64,000 nt of DNA, taken from Roseisalinus antarcticus (GTDB taxonomy: Bacteria > Pseudomonadota > Alphaproteobacteria > Rhodobacterales > Rhodobacteraceae). Below are positions 36,130 through 44,803 of this stretch, one piece after another. The number at the start of each line of letters is the position of its first letter. The stretch's first letter is position 1. The translations under genes and the position numbers were made by a program. The stretch lies in contig NZ_FWFZ01000001.1 in NCBI RefSeq assembly GCF_900172355.1, positions 310,001 to 374,000 on the forward strand. The letters are read 5' to 3'. The notes beneath the pieces were generated by a model. The model saw only the letters and a program-made list of their open reading frames with translations, did not search any database and was not told where the DNA came from.

Positions 36130-38676
36130 TCAGTACAGGCCACCCGAGCTGATCGTGCCGAAGCTGGCCCGCGGCCCGACGTTGACCCGCTCCCCGGTCG
36201 AGGTGGTGACGGAGGTCGTGCCGCCGTTGGCGCCGCGCACCTCGTCCAGCAGAGGCAGATCGCCGGCCATGGCAAAGCCGCCGTCGAAGGTGATGCCGAA
36301 GAGCGGCTCTTCGCCCGGACGGAAACATTCGCTGACCACGTTGCCGCCCTGGGCCCCGTCGGGCAGCCGGGCGCCGGTGAAACGGTCGATGTTGATGAAC
36401 TGGCAGTCGTTCGGCACCGCGAAGGCGCCGCCGCCATAGCGCTGGACCGCCCGGGACATGAACCGCTGGAACACCGGCCCGCAGGTGCCGCCGCCGGAGG
36501 TTCCCGCCATCCGGCGCGGCGTGTCGTAGCCGATGTAGCAGCCCGCGACGATGTTCGACGAGAAGCCGACGAACCAGACGTCCTTGTTGTCGTTGGTCGT
36601 GCCGGTCTTGCCCGCGATCGGCACCGGCAGGTTGACGGTGCGGCTGGCCGTGCCGCGCTGCACGACGCCCTCGAGCATCGTGGTCAACTGATAGGCGGTG
36701 ATCTCGTTCATCACCCGCTCGCGGCTGGAGGTGATCCGCGGGGCCCGTCCGGCCTCCAGCGAGGCGATGTCGCAATCCACGCAAGAGCGCTGGTCGTGCC
36801 GGTAGACGGTGCGGCCGAACCTGTCCTGCACCCGGTCGACCAGCGTCGGCTCCACCCGCTCGCCGCCGTTGGCGAACATCGCGTAGGCCGCGACCATGCG
36901 GAACAGGGTCGTCTCGTCGGCCCCCAGCGCCGTGGAGAGCACCCGGGACATGTTGTCGTAGACGCCGAAGCGCTCGGCATATTGCGCCACGACATCCATG
37001 CCGACCTCTTGTGCGAGGCGCACGGTCATCAGGTTCCGCGATTGCTCGATCCCGGTCCGAAGCGGGGTCGGGCCGTAGAACTGGTTCGACGCGTTCTGCG
37101 GCCGCCAGATGCCCTGGGCCGTCGCGACCTCGATCGGGGCATCGACGATGATCGTGGCCGGGGTATAGCCGGAATCGAGGGCCGCGGCATAGACGAAGGG
37201 CTTGAACGCCGAGCCGGGCTGGCGCAGCGCCTGGGTGGCGCGGTTGAACACCGAATGCTGGTAGGAAAAGCCCCCCTGCATCGCGATCACCCGCCCGGTG
37301 TTGACGTCCATCGCCATGAAGGCACCCTGCACCTGCGGCACCTGCCGCAGCGACCAGCGCACCAGCGAACCGTCGTCATTGGTGACCCGGCGCACATGGA
37401 CCACGTCGCCCAGCTCGAACTCGTCGAAGAAACTGCCCGGCAGCCAGGAGATGTCGGAGCGAGGCACCGCCACGGTGCCCTCCACGTCCTCGACCCCCAG
37501 CGTCATCTCGCGGTCGCCCCGGTCCAACACAACGGCCACGTGCCAGCGGTTGCCCAGCACGATGTCCCGGGCGACGTTGGTGTCGGCAAGCGCCGCGCGC
37601 CAGGCCTCTTCGCTGTCCAGCGCTTCGGGCGGGACGGACTTGCCCGTGCCCCGCCAGCGGCCAAGGCCACGGTCGTAATCTTCCAGCGACTGACGCAGCG
37701 CGGTCGCCGCGGCCTCCTGCATCTCGGGGTCGATCGTGGCGCGGATCGACAGGCCGCCGCTGAAGAACTCCTCTTCGCCGAAGTCCCGGCTTAGCTGGCG
37801 ACGGATCTCGTCGGTGAAGTAGTCCCGCGGCGGCAGCTCGGACCGGAAGCTCTCGATCTCGCCGCCCTGCACAGTCTCGAGCGGCGCGTCGCGCTCCGTC
37901 TCATAGGTGGCCCGGTCGATGTAGCCGTTCTCGAACATCTCCCGCAGGGTGTTGTTGCGCCAGAAGATCGCGTCCTCGCGATTGCGCACCGGGTGGCGGT
38001 TCGACGGCGCCTTGGGCAACGACGCCAGATACGCCGCCTCGCCCGCCGTCAGCTCGTCCAGCGACTTGTTGAAATAGGTCTGGGCGGCGGCGGTGACCCC
38101 GTAGGAATTCTGCCCCAGGAAGATCTCGTTGAGGTAAAGCTCCAGGATCCGTTCCTTGCTCATGGAGCCTTCCATCCGCGCGGCCAGGATGATCTCCTTG
38201 ATCTTGCGCTCGGCGGTGCGGTCGGAGCTGAGCAGGAAGTTCTTCATCACCTGCTGGGTGATGGTCGAGGCGCCGCGCAGGTCCTGCCCGCCCGACTGGA
38301 CCGCGCCCACGAAGGCGGCGACCATGCCGCGCACGTCGTAGCCCTGGTGGGTGTAGAAATTCTTGTCCTCGGCCGAGATGAAGGCCTGCTTGACCAGGTC
38401 GGGGATCTCTGCGGCGGTGGTGAACAGCCGGCGCTCGGTCGCGAATTCGTCGATGATCCGACCTTCGCCCGAATAGATCCGGCTGATGGTCTTGGGGGTG
38501 TACTGCGCCAGCACCTCGTAGGACGGCAGGTCCTTGCCATACATGTAGAACACGGCGCCGATGGTCAGCCCCGCCATGGCCAGGCCCAGAACGATCATCG
38601 AAAAGACCGCACCGATGGCGTTGAGGATAGGGCGCAAGATCAAGGGTCGGTCTCCGGTCAACAGTTTGGCCATCAT
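36130..38676 (-). CDS. mrcA: Penicillin-binding protein 1A (class A, bifunctional)
   Basis: 848 residues. A single N-terminal span (about 20-45) anchors it in the inner membrane. GT51 glycosyltransferase: FISAEDKNFYTHQGYDVRGM (catalytic Glu) and GASTITQQVMKNFLL. Transpeptidase: RQPGSAFKPF (Ser489 of SxxK), SRN in EQSRNLMTVRL, and KTGT in IAGKTGTTNDNKDVWFVGFS. An OB-like insert (about 400-480) is usual for this type. The start at the MM pair (38676/38673) is chosen over a longer one. Gene order amidase-thioesterase-mrcA-prfB matches the alphaproteobacterial wall block. Confidence 0.96.
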   Translation of the reverse strand: MMAKLLTGDRPLILRPILNAIGAVFSMIVLGLAMAGLTIGAVFYMYGKDLPSYEVLAQYTPKTISRIYSGEGRIIDEFATERRLFTTAAEIPDLVKQAFISAEDKNFYTHQGYDVRGMVAAFVGAVQSGGQDLRGASTITQQVMKNFLLSSDRTAERKIKEIILAARMEGSMSKERILELYLNEIFLGQNSYGVTAAAQTYFNKSLDELTAGEAAYLASLPKAPSNRHPVRNREDAIFWRNNTLREMFENGYIDRATYETERDAPLETVQGGEIESFRSELPPRDYFTDEIRRQLSRDFGEEEFFSGGLSIRATIDPEMQEAAATALRQSLEDYDRGLGRWRGTGKSVPPEALDSEEAWRAALADTNVARDIVLGNRWHVAVVLDRGDREMTLGVEDVEGTVAVPRSDISWLPGSFFDEFELGDVVHVRRVTNDDGSLVRWSLRQVPQVQGAFMAMDVNTGRVIAMQGGFSYQHSVFNRATQALRQPGSAFKPFVYAAALDSGYTPATIIVDAPIEVATAQGIWRPQNASNQFYGPTPLRTGIEQSRNLMTVRLAQEVGMDVVAQYAERFGVYDNMSRVLSTALGADETTLFRMVAAYAMFANGGERVEPTLVDRVQDRFGRTVYRHDQRSCVDCDIASLEAGRAPRITSSRERVMNEITAYQLTTMLEGVVQRGTASRTVNLPVPIAGKTGTTNDNKDVWFVGFSSNIVAGCYIGYDTPRRMAGTSGGGTCGPVFQRFMSRAVQRYGGGAFAVPNDCQFINIDRFTGARLPDGAQGGNVVSECFRPGEEPLFGITFDGGFAMAGDLPLLDEVRGANGGTTSVTTSTGERVNVGPRASFGTISSGGLY

Positions 38677-38820
38677 ATGCGGGCAAACCCTTGGGGTCAA
38701 AAGCCCCCTTCGGCCGATCCGGCTCTTTTTCGCCGCCCGGCGGATCACGCTTGCGTGGTGCGGGCCTGCGCACGGCCCGCGAATATGTCGCCGGGCGGTC
38801 CGGCGCGGCGCCCCTTGGCG

Positions 38821-39258
38821 CTACCGACCCCGCGCACGAAAGGTGCCCACGGCGGTGGCCACCAGCGTGCCCGCGCTGTCCCAGAGCCGCGCCTCGGTGA
38901 AAAAGGTGCGCCGCCCGCCGCCCGTCCGTCGACCTTCGGCCATCATCGCATCGCCCTCGGCCGGCGCCAGGAAATTCACCGTCATCGACAGGGTCTGCGA
39001 CATCGGCCGCGCGGCGTCTTCGGGCAGCGCACCCGGATAGACGCCCGCGTAGCCCATCGCGCTGTCGAGAATGGAGGCATAGGCGCCGCCGTGCGGATGG
39101 CCGTGCCGGTTGCCCAGATGCTCGGTCAGCGGCATCTCGAACCGGGCATAATCGGGCCCCCAGCCCGTCAGCCGATAGCCCAGCAGGGTCTGGAACCGCG
39201 AGGCGGGCTCGCGCAGATGCGGCTCCAGCGGGTGCGGGTTTTCGGGCCACGCGGTCAT
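38821..39258 (-). CDS. PaaI-like hotdog-fold thioesterase
   Basis: 145 residues with a single hotdog domain. The active-site segment HPHGGAYASILDSAMGYAGV is the family HGG motif with the helix that follows; TLSMTVNFLAPAEGD and GTFRARGR are typical strands. Substrate is unknown (an acyl-CoA by family). It sits between the amidase and PBP1a genes, where it interrupts the usual neighbours, with 28 bases from the amidase stop. Confidence 0.85.
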   Translation of the reverse strand: MTAWPENPHPLEPHLREPASRFQTLLGYRLTGWGPDYARFEMPLTEHLGNRHGHPHGGAYASILDSAMGYAGVYPGALPEDAARPMSQTLSMTVNFLAPAEGDAMMAEGRRTGGGRRTFFTEARLWDSAGTLVATAVGTFRARGR

Positions 39259-39286
39259 CTCGGTCTCCTGATACTGGTCACCGCGG

Positions 39287-40519
39287 CTATTGCCGCTGAA
39301 GCGGCGCACGCGCCGCCTCGTCCGCCGCCCAGGCCTCGATCCCGCGCACCAGGCCTTCGATGATCCGGGCGCGGCCGGCCGGGTCGGCCAGGGTCGCCCG
39401 GTCGCGGGGGTTCGACAGGAAGCCGACCTCGACCAGCACCGAGGGGAAATCCGCCGCCTCGAGCACCGCCAGCACAGCCTCGCGCCGGGGCCGCGTGTTC
39501 ACGCCCGCGCCCGCGGCCTCCAGACCGGCCACCAGCGCATCGGCCAGGCGGTCCCCGGCGGGGCCCGTCTCCAGCCGGGCGAGGTCCATCAGCACCGTCG
39601 CCACCGTGTCGTCCTGTCCGGTCAGGTCCAGCCCGGCCAGCAGGTCGCCGCGCCCGTGCCGCTCTGCCAGACGGGCGCCGGCCTGGTCCTCGCCCGCCTC
39701 GTCCAGGGTATAGATCGACGCCCCCGTGGCCTGCGCCCCCTCCAGCGCATCCGCATGAAGCGACAGGAACAGATCCGCGCCCGCCTCGCGCGCGATGGTC
39801 ATCCGGGTCTGCAATGGCACGAAGGTGTCGCCGGCCCGGGTCAGCACCGGCACCATGCCGGCCCGCGCGGCGGCCTCGGCCAGTTCCAGCGCAAGCGGCA
39901 GCATCAGTTCCGCCTCGGTCACCCCGTCGCGCTGTGCGCCCGGATCGACACCGCCGTGGCCAGCGTCGATCGCCACCACCAGAAGCCCGGTGCCCCGGGT
40001 CCGGGGGGCTGGCGTGTCCCCCGTCTGCGGGCGGTCCGGGGTCCAGAGGTCGTCGTCCCCGGCATCGGCGGGCGGCCCGGACAGGGCGGCGTAGCGTTCC
40101 GGCGCGACCGGGTCGAGGATGACACGCACCACGGTCGCGCCGGTGCCGTCATCGGCCGACATCTCGGCCGTCGCGATGGCGAAGGGCCCGTCGAGGTCCA
40201 CGACCATGCGGCTCCAGCCGGGGGCGAAGCGTCCGATCCGCAGCCCCGTCGCCCGGTCGGCATTGAGCAGCGCCACAGGCCGTGCCCCGGCCCAGTCCAC
40301 CTCGCGGAAGTCGAGCACCAGCCGCCGGGGCGCGTCGAGCGCGAAGACCCGCCAGGGCACTGGCTGCGACAGGTGCAGCGTCACCTCAAGCCCGTCGCCC
40401 GCGTCGACCACGCCGCTGCGGGCGATGTCCAGCCGGGCGAGCGCGGTGAAATCCTGCGCTGTGGCGGCGGCCGGGGCCATCGCGGCCCAGAGCCACAGGA
40501 GGCAGGCGAGCCGCCTCAT
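39287..40519 (-). CDS. N-acetylmuramoyl-L-alanine amidase (AmiC-like, AMIN plus Amidase_3)
   Basis: 410 residues. A signal peptide (MRRLACLLWLWAAMAPAAATA, cleaved before QDF) is followed by an AMIN domain (about 25-130) for septal or wall targeting, a Pro-rich linker and an Amidase_3 domain (about 180-400). Zinc-site motifs: VVAIDAGHGGVDPGA, TEAELMLPLALELAEAA, LFLSLHADALEGA and VLVEVGFLSNPRD. It cleaves the bond between muramic acid and the stem peptide in the periplasm. Its ATG overlaps the upstream aminotransferase stop (ATGA). The start is set by the signal peptide. Confidence 0.95.
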   Translation of the reverse strand: MRRLACLLWLWAAMAPAAATAQDFTALARLDIARSGVVDAGDGLEVTLHLSQPVPWRVFALDAPRRLVLDFREVDWAGARPVALLNADRATGLRIGRFAPGWSRMVVDLDGPFAIATAEMSADDGTGATVVRVILDPVAPERYAALSGPPADAGDDDLWTPDRPQTGDTPAPRTRGTGLLVVAIDAGHGGVDPGAQRDGVTEAELMLPLALELAEAAARAGMVPVLTRAGDTFVPLQTRMTIAREAGADLFLSLHADALEGAQATGASIYTLDEAGEDQAGARLAERHGRGDLLAGLDLTGQDDTVATVLMDLARLETGPAGDRLADALVAGLEAAGAGVNTRPRREAVLAVLEAADFPSVLVEVGFLSNPRDRATLADPAGRARIIEGLVRGIEAWAADEAARAPLQRQ

Positions 40520-41676
40520 TGCGCCACCGCCGTCCCGCGCCGGGCCATGAAACTTGTCAGCCGCGCCAGCCCTTCCTCGATGTCGGCGGTCCCGCGGGCG
40601 TAGGAGAACCGCAGCCAATGCCGGCCCCGGTCGGGGTCGAAATCGACGCCGGGGGTGACCGCGACCCCGGCCTCGTCGAGGATCTCGCGCGAGAAGGCGA
40701 GCGCATCGTCGGTGATGTCGCTCACATCCGCATAGACGTAGAAGGCCCCGTCGGGCGGCGCGATGGCGCGAAAGCCGGCCCGGGGCAGATGCTCGAGCAT
40801 AAGGTCGCGGTTGCGGGCGTAGACGGCGACATTCGCGTCCAGTTCCTCGGTGCAGTCCATGGCATGCAACGCCAGGCGCTGGCTGGCATGGGAGGCGCAG
40901 ATGAACATGTTCTGCGCCAGCCGCTCGGCGCCGCGGACAAGATCCGGCGGCAGCACCATCCAGCCCACGCGCCAGCCGGTCATGGAGTAATACTTCGAGA
41001 AGGAATTGATCACGCAGACCGCGTCGGTCACCTCGAGCGCGCTGACCGCGGGGACGCCATAGGTCAGCCCGTGGTAGATCTCGTCGGAAATGAAATTCGC
41101 GCCCGCCGCGTCGCAGGCCGCCGACAGCGCGGCGATCTCGGGGCGCGACAGCATGGTCCCGGACGGATTCGCCGGCGAGGCCACGAGCAGCCCGTCGAGC
41201 CGGTTTGCGGCAACGTCGCCCGGCACCGGCTGCAGCCTGTTGTCGAGCGTGGTGGGGATGCCGACCGCCCGCATGTCCAGCGCCTTGAGGATCTGGCGGT
41301 AGGAGGGATAGCAGGGCTCGCCCAGGCCGACCCGCGCCCCGGTCTCGAACAACAGCGAGAAGGCCAGAAGGAACGCGCCCGAGGCGCCGGCCGTCACCAC
41401 CACCCGCCCCGGATCGAGGTCGAGGTCGTGCCACTCGCCGTAGTGCCGCGCGATCCGGGCCCGCAGCTCTGGGATCCCCAGCGCCACGGAATAGCCCAGC
41501 GGCGACGCGTCCATGTCCGCCGCCAGCCTGTCGAGCGCACCCTGTGGCGCGCCTGTTCCCGGCTGACCGACCTCCATGTGGATGATGTGGCGCCCGGCCT
41601 CCTCGGCCGCACGGGCGGCCTCCATCACGTCCATCACGATGAAGGCATCGACCGCCCCCCGACTTGATGTCTTCAT
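40516..41676 (-). CDS. Pyridoxal-phosphate aminotransferase, class I/II
   Basis: 386 residues, fold type I. Signatures: HMEVGQPGTGAPQGAL, TAGASGAFLLAFSLLFE, VASPANPSGTML (phosphate/Asp region), SDEIYHGLTYG, and the Schiff-base lysine in NSFSKYYSMTGWRVGW. The C-terminal YADVSDITDDALAF and substrate Arg in WLRFSYARG are typical of the aspartate/aromatic group. The amino donor is not identifiable. It overlaps the amidase gene by 4 bases, which suggests coupled expression though no shared pathway is evident. It is divergent from the DsbA-like gene. Confidence 0.9.
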   Translation of the reverse strand: MKTSSRGAVDAFIVMDVMEAARAAEEAGRHIIHMEVGQPGTGAPQGALDRLAADMDASPLGYSVALGIPELRARIARHYGEWHDLDLDPGRVVVTAGASGAFLLAFSLLFETGARVGLGEPCYPSYRQILKALDMRAVGIPTTLDNRLQPVPGDVAANRLDGLLVASPANPSGTMLSRPEIAALSAACDAAGANFISDEIYHGLTYGVPAVSALEVTDAVCVINSFSKYYSMTGWRVGWMVLPPDLVRGAERLAQNMFICASHASQRLALHAMDCTEELDANVAVYARNRDLMLEHLPRAGFRAIAPPDGAFYVYADVSDITDDALAFSREILDEAGVAVTPGVDFDPDRGRHWLRFSYARGTADIEEGLARLTSFMARRGTAVAQ

Positions 41677-41826
41677 TGCCCGCCCTCTATGCTTTGCACC
41701 GATGTGCCAAGTGAGGCATACCCTCGTCAATGCGTCAGAGCGACAGTCGCAGCGACATTGCCCCCCTTGGCAGCCGGCCGCGCATGTGATTGCAGGTCGG
41801 AAAAGCTCTTCAACGGAGACGACCTG

Positions 41827-42579
41827 ATGAAATCCACCCTGTCCGCCCTCGCCCTTGCCGTCAGCCTGGCCGCCCCCGCCGCGGCCCTCGACCTCGAGGC
41901 GATGACCGACACGGAACGCGCCCTGTTCCGGCAGGAGGTGCGCGCCTACCTTCTGGACAATCCCGAGGTGCTGATGGAGGCGATCGGCGTGCTGGAACAG
42001 CGCGAAGCCGCCCAGCAGGCCGATGCGGACCGCCAGCTTGCCGCAAGCTACCGCGAGGCGCTGGTCAACGACGGCCATTCCTGGGTCGGCGGCAACCCGG
42101 ACGGCGATGTCACCATGGTCGAGTTCATGGATTACCGCTGCGGCTATTGCCGCAGGGCCGCCCCCGAGGTCGACGAGCTGGTCGCCGCGGATGGCAACAT
42201 CCGGCTGATCATCAAGGAATTCCCGATCCTGGGCGAAGGCTCGATGCTGTCGTCGCAATTCGCCATCGCCGCCCTTCAGCTGCATGGCGACGACGTCTAC
42301 AAGGATGTCCACGACGCGCTGCTGGCCTTGCGCGGGGACGCGACCGAAGAGAGCCTGGCGCAGCTGGCGGATGTCATGGGCCTGGATGCCGACGAGATCT
42401 TCGAGCGGATGGGCTCGGACGAGGTCGCGCGGATCATCGCCGAGAACCGCGCCCTGGCCCAGCAACTGCAGATCAGCGGCACGCCGACCTTCGTGCTCGA
42501 TGACCAGATGCTGCGCGGATACCTCCCGCTGGCTCAGATGGCGCAGATGGTCGACGCGGTCCGCGCCGAGGACAGCTAG
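41827..42579 (+). CDS. DsbA-family thiol:disulfide oxidoreductase
   Basis: 250 residues. A signal peptide (MKSTLSALALAVSLAAPAAA) sends it to the periplasm. Residues about 25-85 form an N-terminal helical (ScsC-type) extension that may mediate oligomers. The thioredoxin-like domain holds CGYC at residues 105-108 (MDYRCGYCRRAAPE) and the cis-proline in QISGTPTFVL. It may shuffle or oxidise disulfides; no DsbB or DsbD is next to it. The stop overlaps that of a gene fragment on the opposite strand. Confidence 0.93.
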   Translation: MKSTLSALALAVSLAAPAAALDLEAMTDTERALFRQEVRAYLLDNPEVLMEAIGVLEQREAAQQADADRQLAASYREALVNDGHSWVGGNPDGDVTMVEFMDYRCGYCRRAAPEVDELVAADGNIRLIIKEFPILGEGSMLSSQFAIAALQLHGDDVYKDVHDALLALRGDATEESLAQLADVMGLDADEIFERMGSDEVARIIAENRALAQQLQISGTPTFVLDDQMLRGYLPLAQMAQMVDAVRAEDS

Positions 42580-42780
42580 GCCCCCGCGACCCCGCGACCC
42601 CGGGGCCCTCTGACGTCGAGGTCGGGGCGGTCGGCGTCCGGCAGGTGCACAGCCACGCCCTTGCCCGCGCCGGACTTCGACCGGAGCGGGACCGATCCCC
42701 CGGACTGGCGCATGCGCTCCCTGCGCGATCGGAAGACCATGCCCCGCCCTATGGGGATCGTCGAATAGAACGGCCGGAAC
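42576..42780 (-). pseudogene. C-terminal gene fragment, possibly from a histidine-kinase ATPase domain
   Basis: An open frame of about 65 codons that stops inside the CTAG shared with the DsbA-like gene. It reads IGRGMVFRSRRERMRQSGGS then VPLRSKSGAGKGVAVHLP, which resembles the last part of a HATPase_c domain (G-x-G-L...MRxRA...GG...S-x-PG-x-GT...LP). No start codon or upstream part survives; the frame runs into the IS remnant at 42781. The similarity is judged by eye only. Confidence 0.3.
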
Positions 42781-42843
42781 CGACCTGCTGCCGGTTTCGT
42801 GGACACGAAGACAGGATCGTGACCACAACTCTCGAGACGGCAA

Positions 42844-42972
42844 ATGAACAGACGGACCTTCAGCGCCACGTTCGAGAGCGATGCCCTGGCGCCGGTGCAG
42901 GCGCATTGCATCGCCGTGGTCGAGGCCGCCGGGATGGATCGCGGCCCTGACGACAGAGGTCGCAAGCCTTGA
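42844..42972 (+). pseudogene. IS3-family orfA remnant
   Basis: Starts MNRRTFSATFESDA, like the helix-turn-helix OrfA beginning K-R-R-x-F-S-A-x-F-K-A. It diverges after about 14 residues and stops after 42 codons. Its position just inside the left repeat is as expected of IS3 elements. Confidence 0.5.
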
Positions 42973-43059
42973 GGCGGCGCGTGACATGCCAACAGGCACG
43001 GCAGCTTGTATTGCGCGGCAAGCGACGCGGTCTTCGCCTTCGTCCCGAAGCATAGGCAA

Positions 43060-43294
43060 ATGATGCTCGCCCCCGAGATCACCTGCTTCATGAGCCGAGC
43101 CGGAACCGGCTGGGACAACTCAGCGCTAGAGAGCTTCTTTTCGTCCCTCACGTCCGAACGGACCGCTCGCAAAGTCCACCGCAGGCGGGGAGCCGCCCGC
43201 GCAGATGTGCTTGGCCACATCGAACGGCTCTCCGATCCGAAGCGCCGACAGTCCAAGCTGGCCTATCCAAGCGCTGTGATGTTCGAGATCCGAA
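43060..43294 (+). pseudogene. IS3-family transposase orfB remnant (C-terminal integrase part)
   Basis: The translation LAPEITCFMSRAGTGWDNSA, LESFFSSLTSERTARKVHRR, ARADVLGHIERL, then KRRQSKLAYPSAVMFE matches the end of IS3 OrfB (S-R-x-G-N-C-W-D-N-A...ESFF...IEx-F-Y-NxxRRH). The catalytic Glu of the DDE triad is the one in LESFF; the two Asp regions are missing. Substitutions at conserved points (GTGWDNS for GNCWDNA, RRQSKL for RRHS-L) mark it as decayed. Confidence 0.8.
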
Positions 43295-43338
43295 CCATGC
43301 AAACCCAACTCGGGGTCCACGGACCCGGCAGTGGGCCA

Positions 43339-43501
43339 AGGTGCTCTCAATCCCGCATGCCCGGCAAATGTGCCTGTCGCGACAACGGAGGTCGGAGCTC
43401 TGCTCAAGGCCGGCCTCATTGTCAGAAAAGCGGTTGAAGAAGTCGCGGAGGCTGAAGTCGGGGGATGTGGAATTGCCTGTCCCGCACACGACGCAGACCA
43501 T
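43339..43501 (-). pseudogene. N-terminal gene fragment with a CxxC...CxxC zinc-ribbon pattern
   Basis: An ATG at 43501 opens MVCVVCGTGNSTSPDFSLRD, FFNRF, then DLRCRDRHICRACGIES, up to the IS end. Two CxxC pairs about 40 residues apart look like a zinc-ribbon, as at the front of some methyltransferases and unclassified proteins. The frame continues only through the IS repeat. It may be the lost 5' part of a gene cut by the IS; I do not recognise the gene. Confidence 0.3.
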
Positions 43502-43573
43502 TCGTGTCCTTGCCCCAAGGCGACACACCCGTTCATTGATCTTCGGTTGGCGCCCGCGGCAGCCGGGCCGAGT

Positions 43574-44695
43574 TCACTCGGCCGCGGCCTGCGCCGCGTC
43601 GAGTTCGGCGGCCTTCTTCTCGACCTGTTCGACGATGTGGTCGATCATCTGGTCGTTGGACAGCTTGTGGCTCTGCTTGCCGGCCAGGTAGACCATGCCG
43701 GAGCCTGCGCCGCCGCCAGTGAAACCCACGTCGGTCATAAGGGCCTCGCCCGGGCCGTTCACCACGCAGCCGATGATCGACAGGCTCATCGGGGTCTTGA
43801 TATGGGCCAGCCGCTCTTCGAGCGCCTCCACCGTCTTGATCACGTCGAATCCCTGCCGCGCACAGGACGGGCACGAGATGACGTTCACACCGCGATGACG
43901 CAGCCCCAGCGACTTGAGGATCTCGTAGCCGACCTTGACCTCCTCCACCGGATCCGCGGAGAGTGACACCCGGATCGTGTCCCCGATCCCCATCCACAGC
44001 AAATTGCCAAGCCCTATGGCGCTCTTGATGGTGCCGGATGTCAAACCGCCGGCCTCGGTGATGCCAAGGTGGATCGGCGCGTCCGTCGCCTCGGCAATGC
44101 CCTGGTAGGCGGCAGCGGCGAGGAAGACGTCGGAGGCTTTCACGCTGATCTTGAACTCGTGGAAATCATTGTCCTGCAGAATGCGGATATGGTCCAACCC
44201 GCTTTCCACCATCGCCTCCGGACAGGGCTCGCCGTATTTCTCGAGCAGGTGCCGCTCCAGAGAGCCGGCGTTGACGCCGATCCGGATCGAGCAGCCGTGG
44301 TTTCGCGCGGCGGAGATCACGTCGCGAACGCGGCCCGCATCGCCGATGTTGCCGGGGTTGATCCGAAGGCACGCGGCGCCCGCCTCGGCCGCCTCGATCC
44401 CGCGTTTGTAGTGAAAGTGGATGTCGGCCACGATCGGCACGGGGCTTTCGCGCACGATCTCCTTCAGCGCCTTCGAAGAGGCCTCGTCGGGCACCGAGAC
44501 CCGGACGATATCGGCGCCCGCCTCGGCGGCGGCGGCGATCTGGGCGACGGTGCCGGCCACGTCGGTCGTCAGCGTGTTGGTCATGGTCTGCACCGTGATC
44601 GGCGCGTCGCCCCCGACGGGGACGTTGCCGACCATGATCTGGCGACTCTTGCGGCGATAGATGTTGCGCCATGGGCGAACGTGGTTCAGCGACAT
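43574..44695 (-). CDS. ispG: 4-hydroxy-3-methylbut-2-en-1-yl diphosphate synthase (flavodoxin)
   Basis: 373 residues, an Fe-S enzyme of the non-mevalonate isoprenoid pathway that makes HMBPP from MEcPP. Cluster cysteines are visible in [12 protein letters not shown] and [13 protein letters not shown], with the Glu of the NGPGEA motif. [19 protein letters not shown] and [13 protein letters not shown] are TIM-barrel signatures. It follows the RodZ-like gene by 108 bases on the same strand, a common alphaproteobacterial pair. GGGAC precedes the ATG. Confidence 0.97.
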   Translation of the reverse strand: MSLNHVRPWRNIYRRKSRQIMVGNVPVGGDAPITVQTMTNTLTTDVAGTVAQIAAAAEAGADIVRVSVPDEASSKALKEIVRESPVPIVADIHFHYKRGIEAAEAGAACLRINPGNIGDAGRVRDVISAARNHGCSIRIGVNAGSLERHLLEKYGEPCPEAMVESGLDHIRILQDNDFHEFKISVKASDVFLAAAAYQGIAEATDAPIHLGITEAGGLTSGTIKSAIGLGNLLWMGIGDTIRVSLSADPVEEVKVGYEILKSLGLRHRGVNVISCPSCARQGFDVIKTVEALEERLAHIKTPMSLSIIGCVVNGPGEALMTDVGFTGGGAGSGMVYLAGKQSHKLSNDQMIDHIVEQVEKKAAELDAAQAAAE

Positions 44696-44803
44696 GCGGG
44701 CAGGTCCCTTGAAAACTATGTGTCGGAAAGATCCTATGAGCGATGGCCCGCTTCGGCAACCGGCAGTCCCGAGGGTTTGATCGCGCAGCCCGAAGGCGGG
44801 CCA

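Larger units (their letters stand above)
42781..43338 (+). mobile_element. Deleted IS3-family insertion sequence remnant
   Basis: The ends are imperfect 26-base inverted repeats: 42781-42806 (CGACCTGCTGCCGG then TTTCGTGGACAC) and 43313-43338 (TGGCCCACTGCCGG then GTCCGTGGACCC on the minus strand), 19 of 26 matching. Between them lie the first codons of orfA and the last ~75 of orfB. At 558 bases it is less than half the normal ~1.2 kb, so most of the transposase is lost. No clear target duplication remains. Confidence 0.75.

Noticed and set aside
43148-43536. Minus-strand frames across the IS right end as an intact gene
   Set aside because: They cross the inverted repeat and the antisense of transposase orfB, so only the part outside the IS (43339-43501) can be original.
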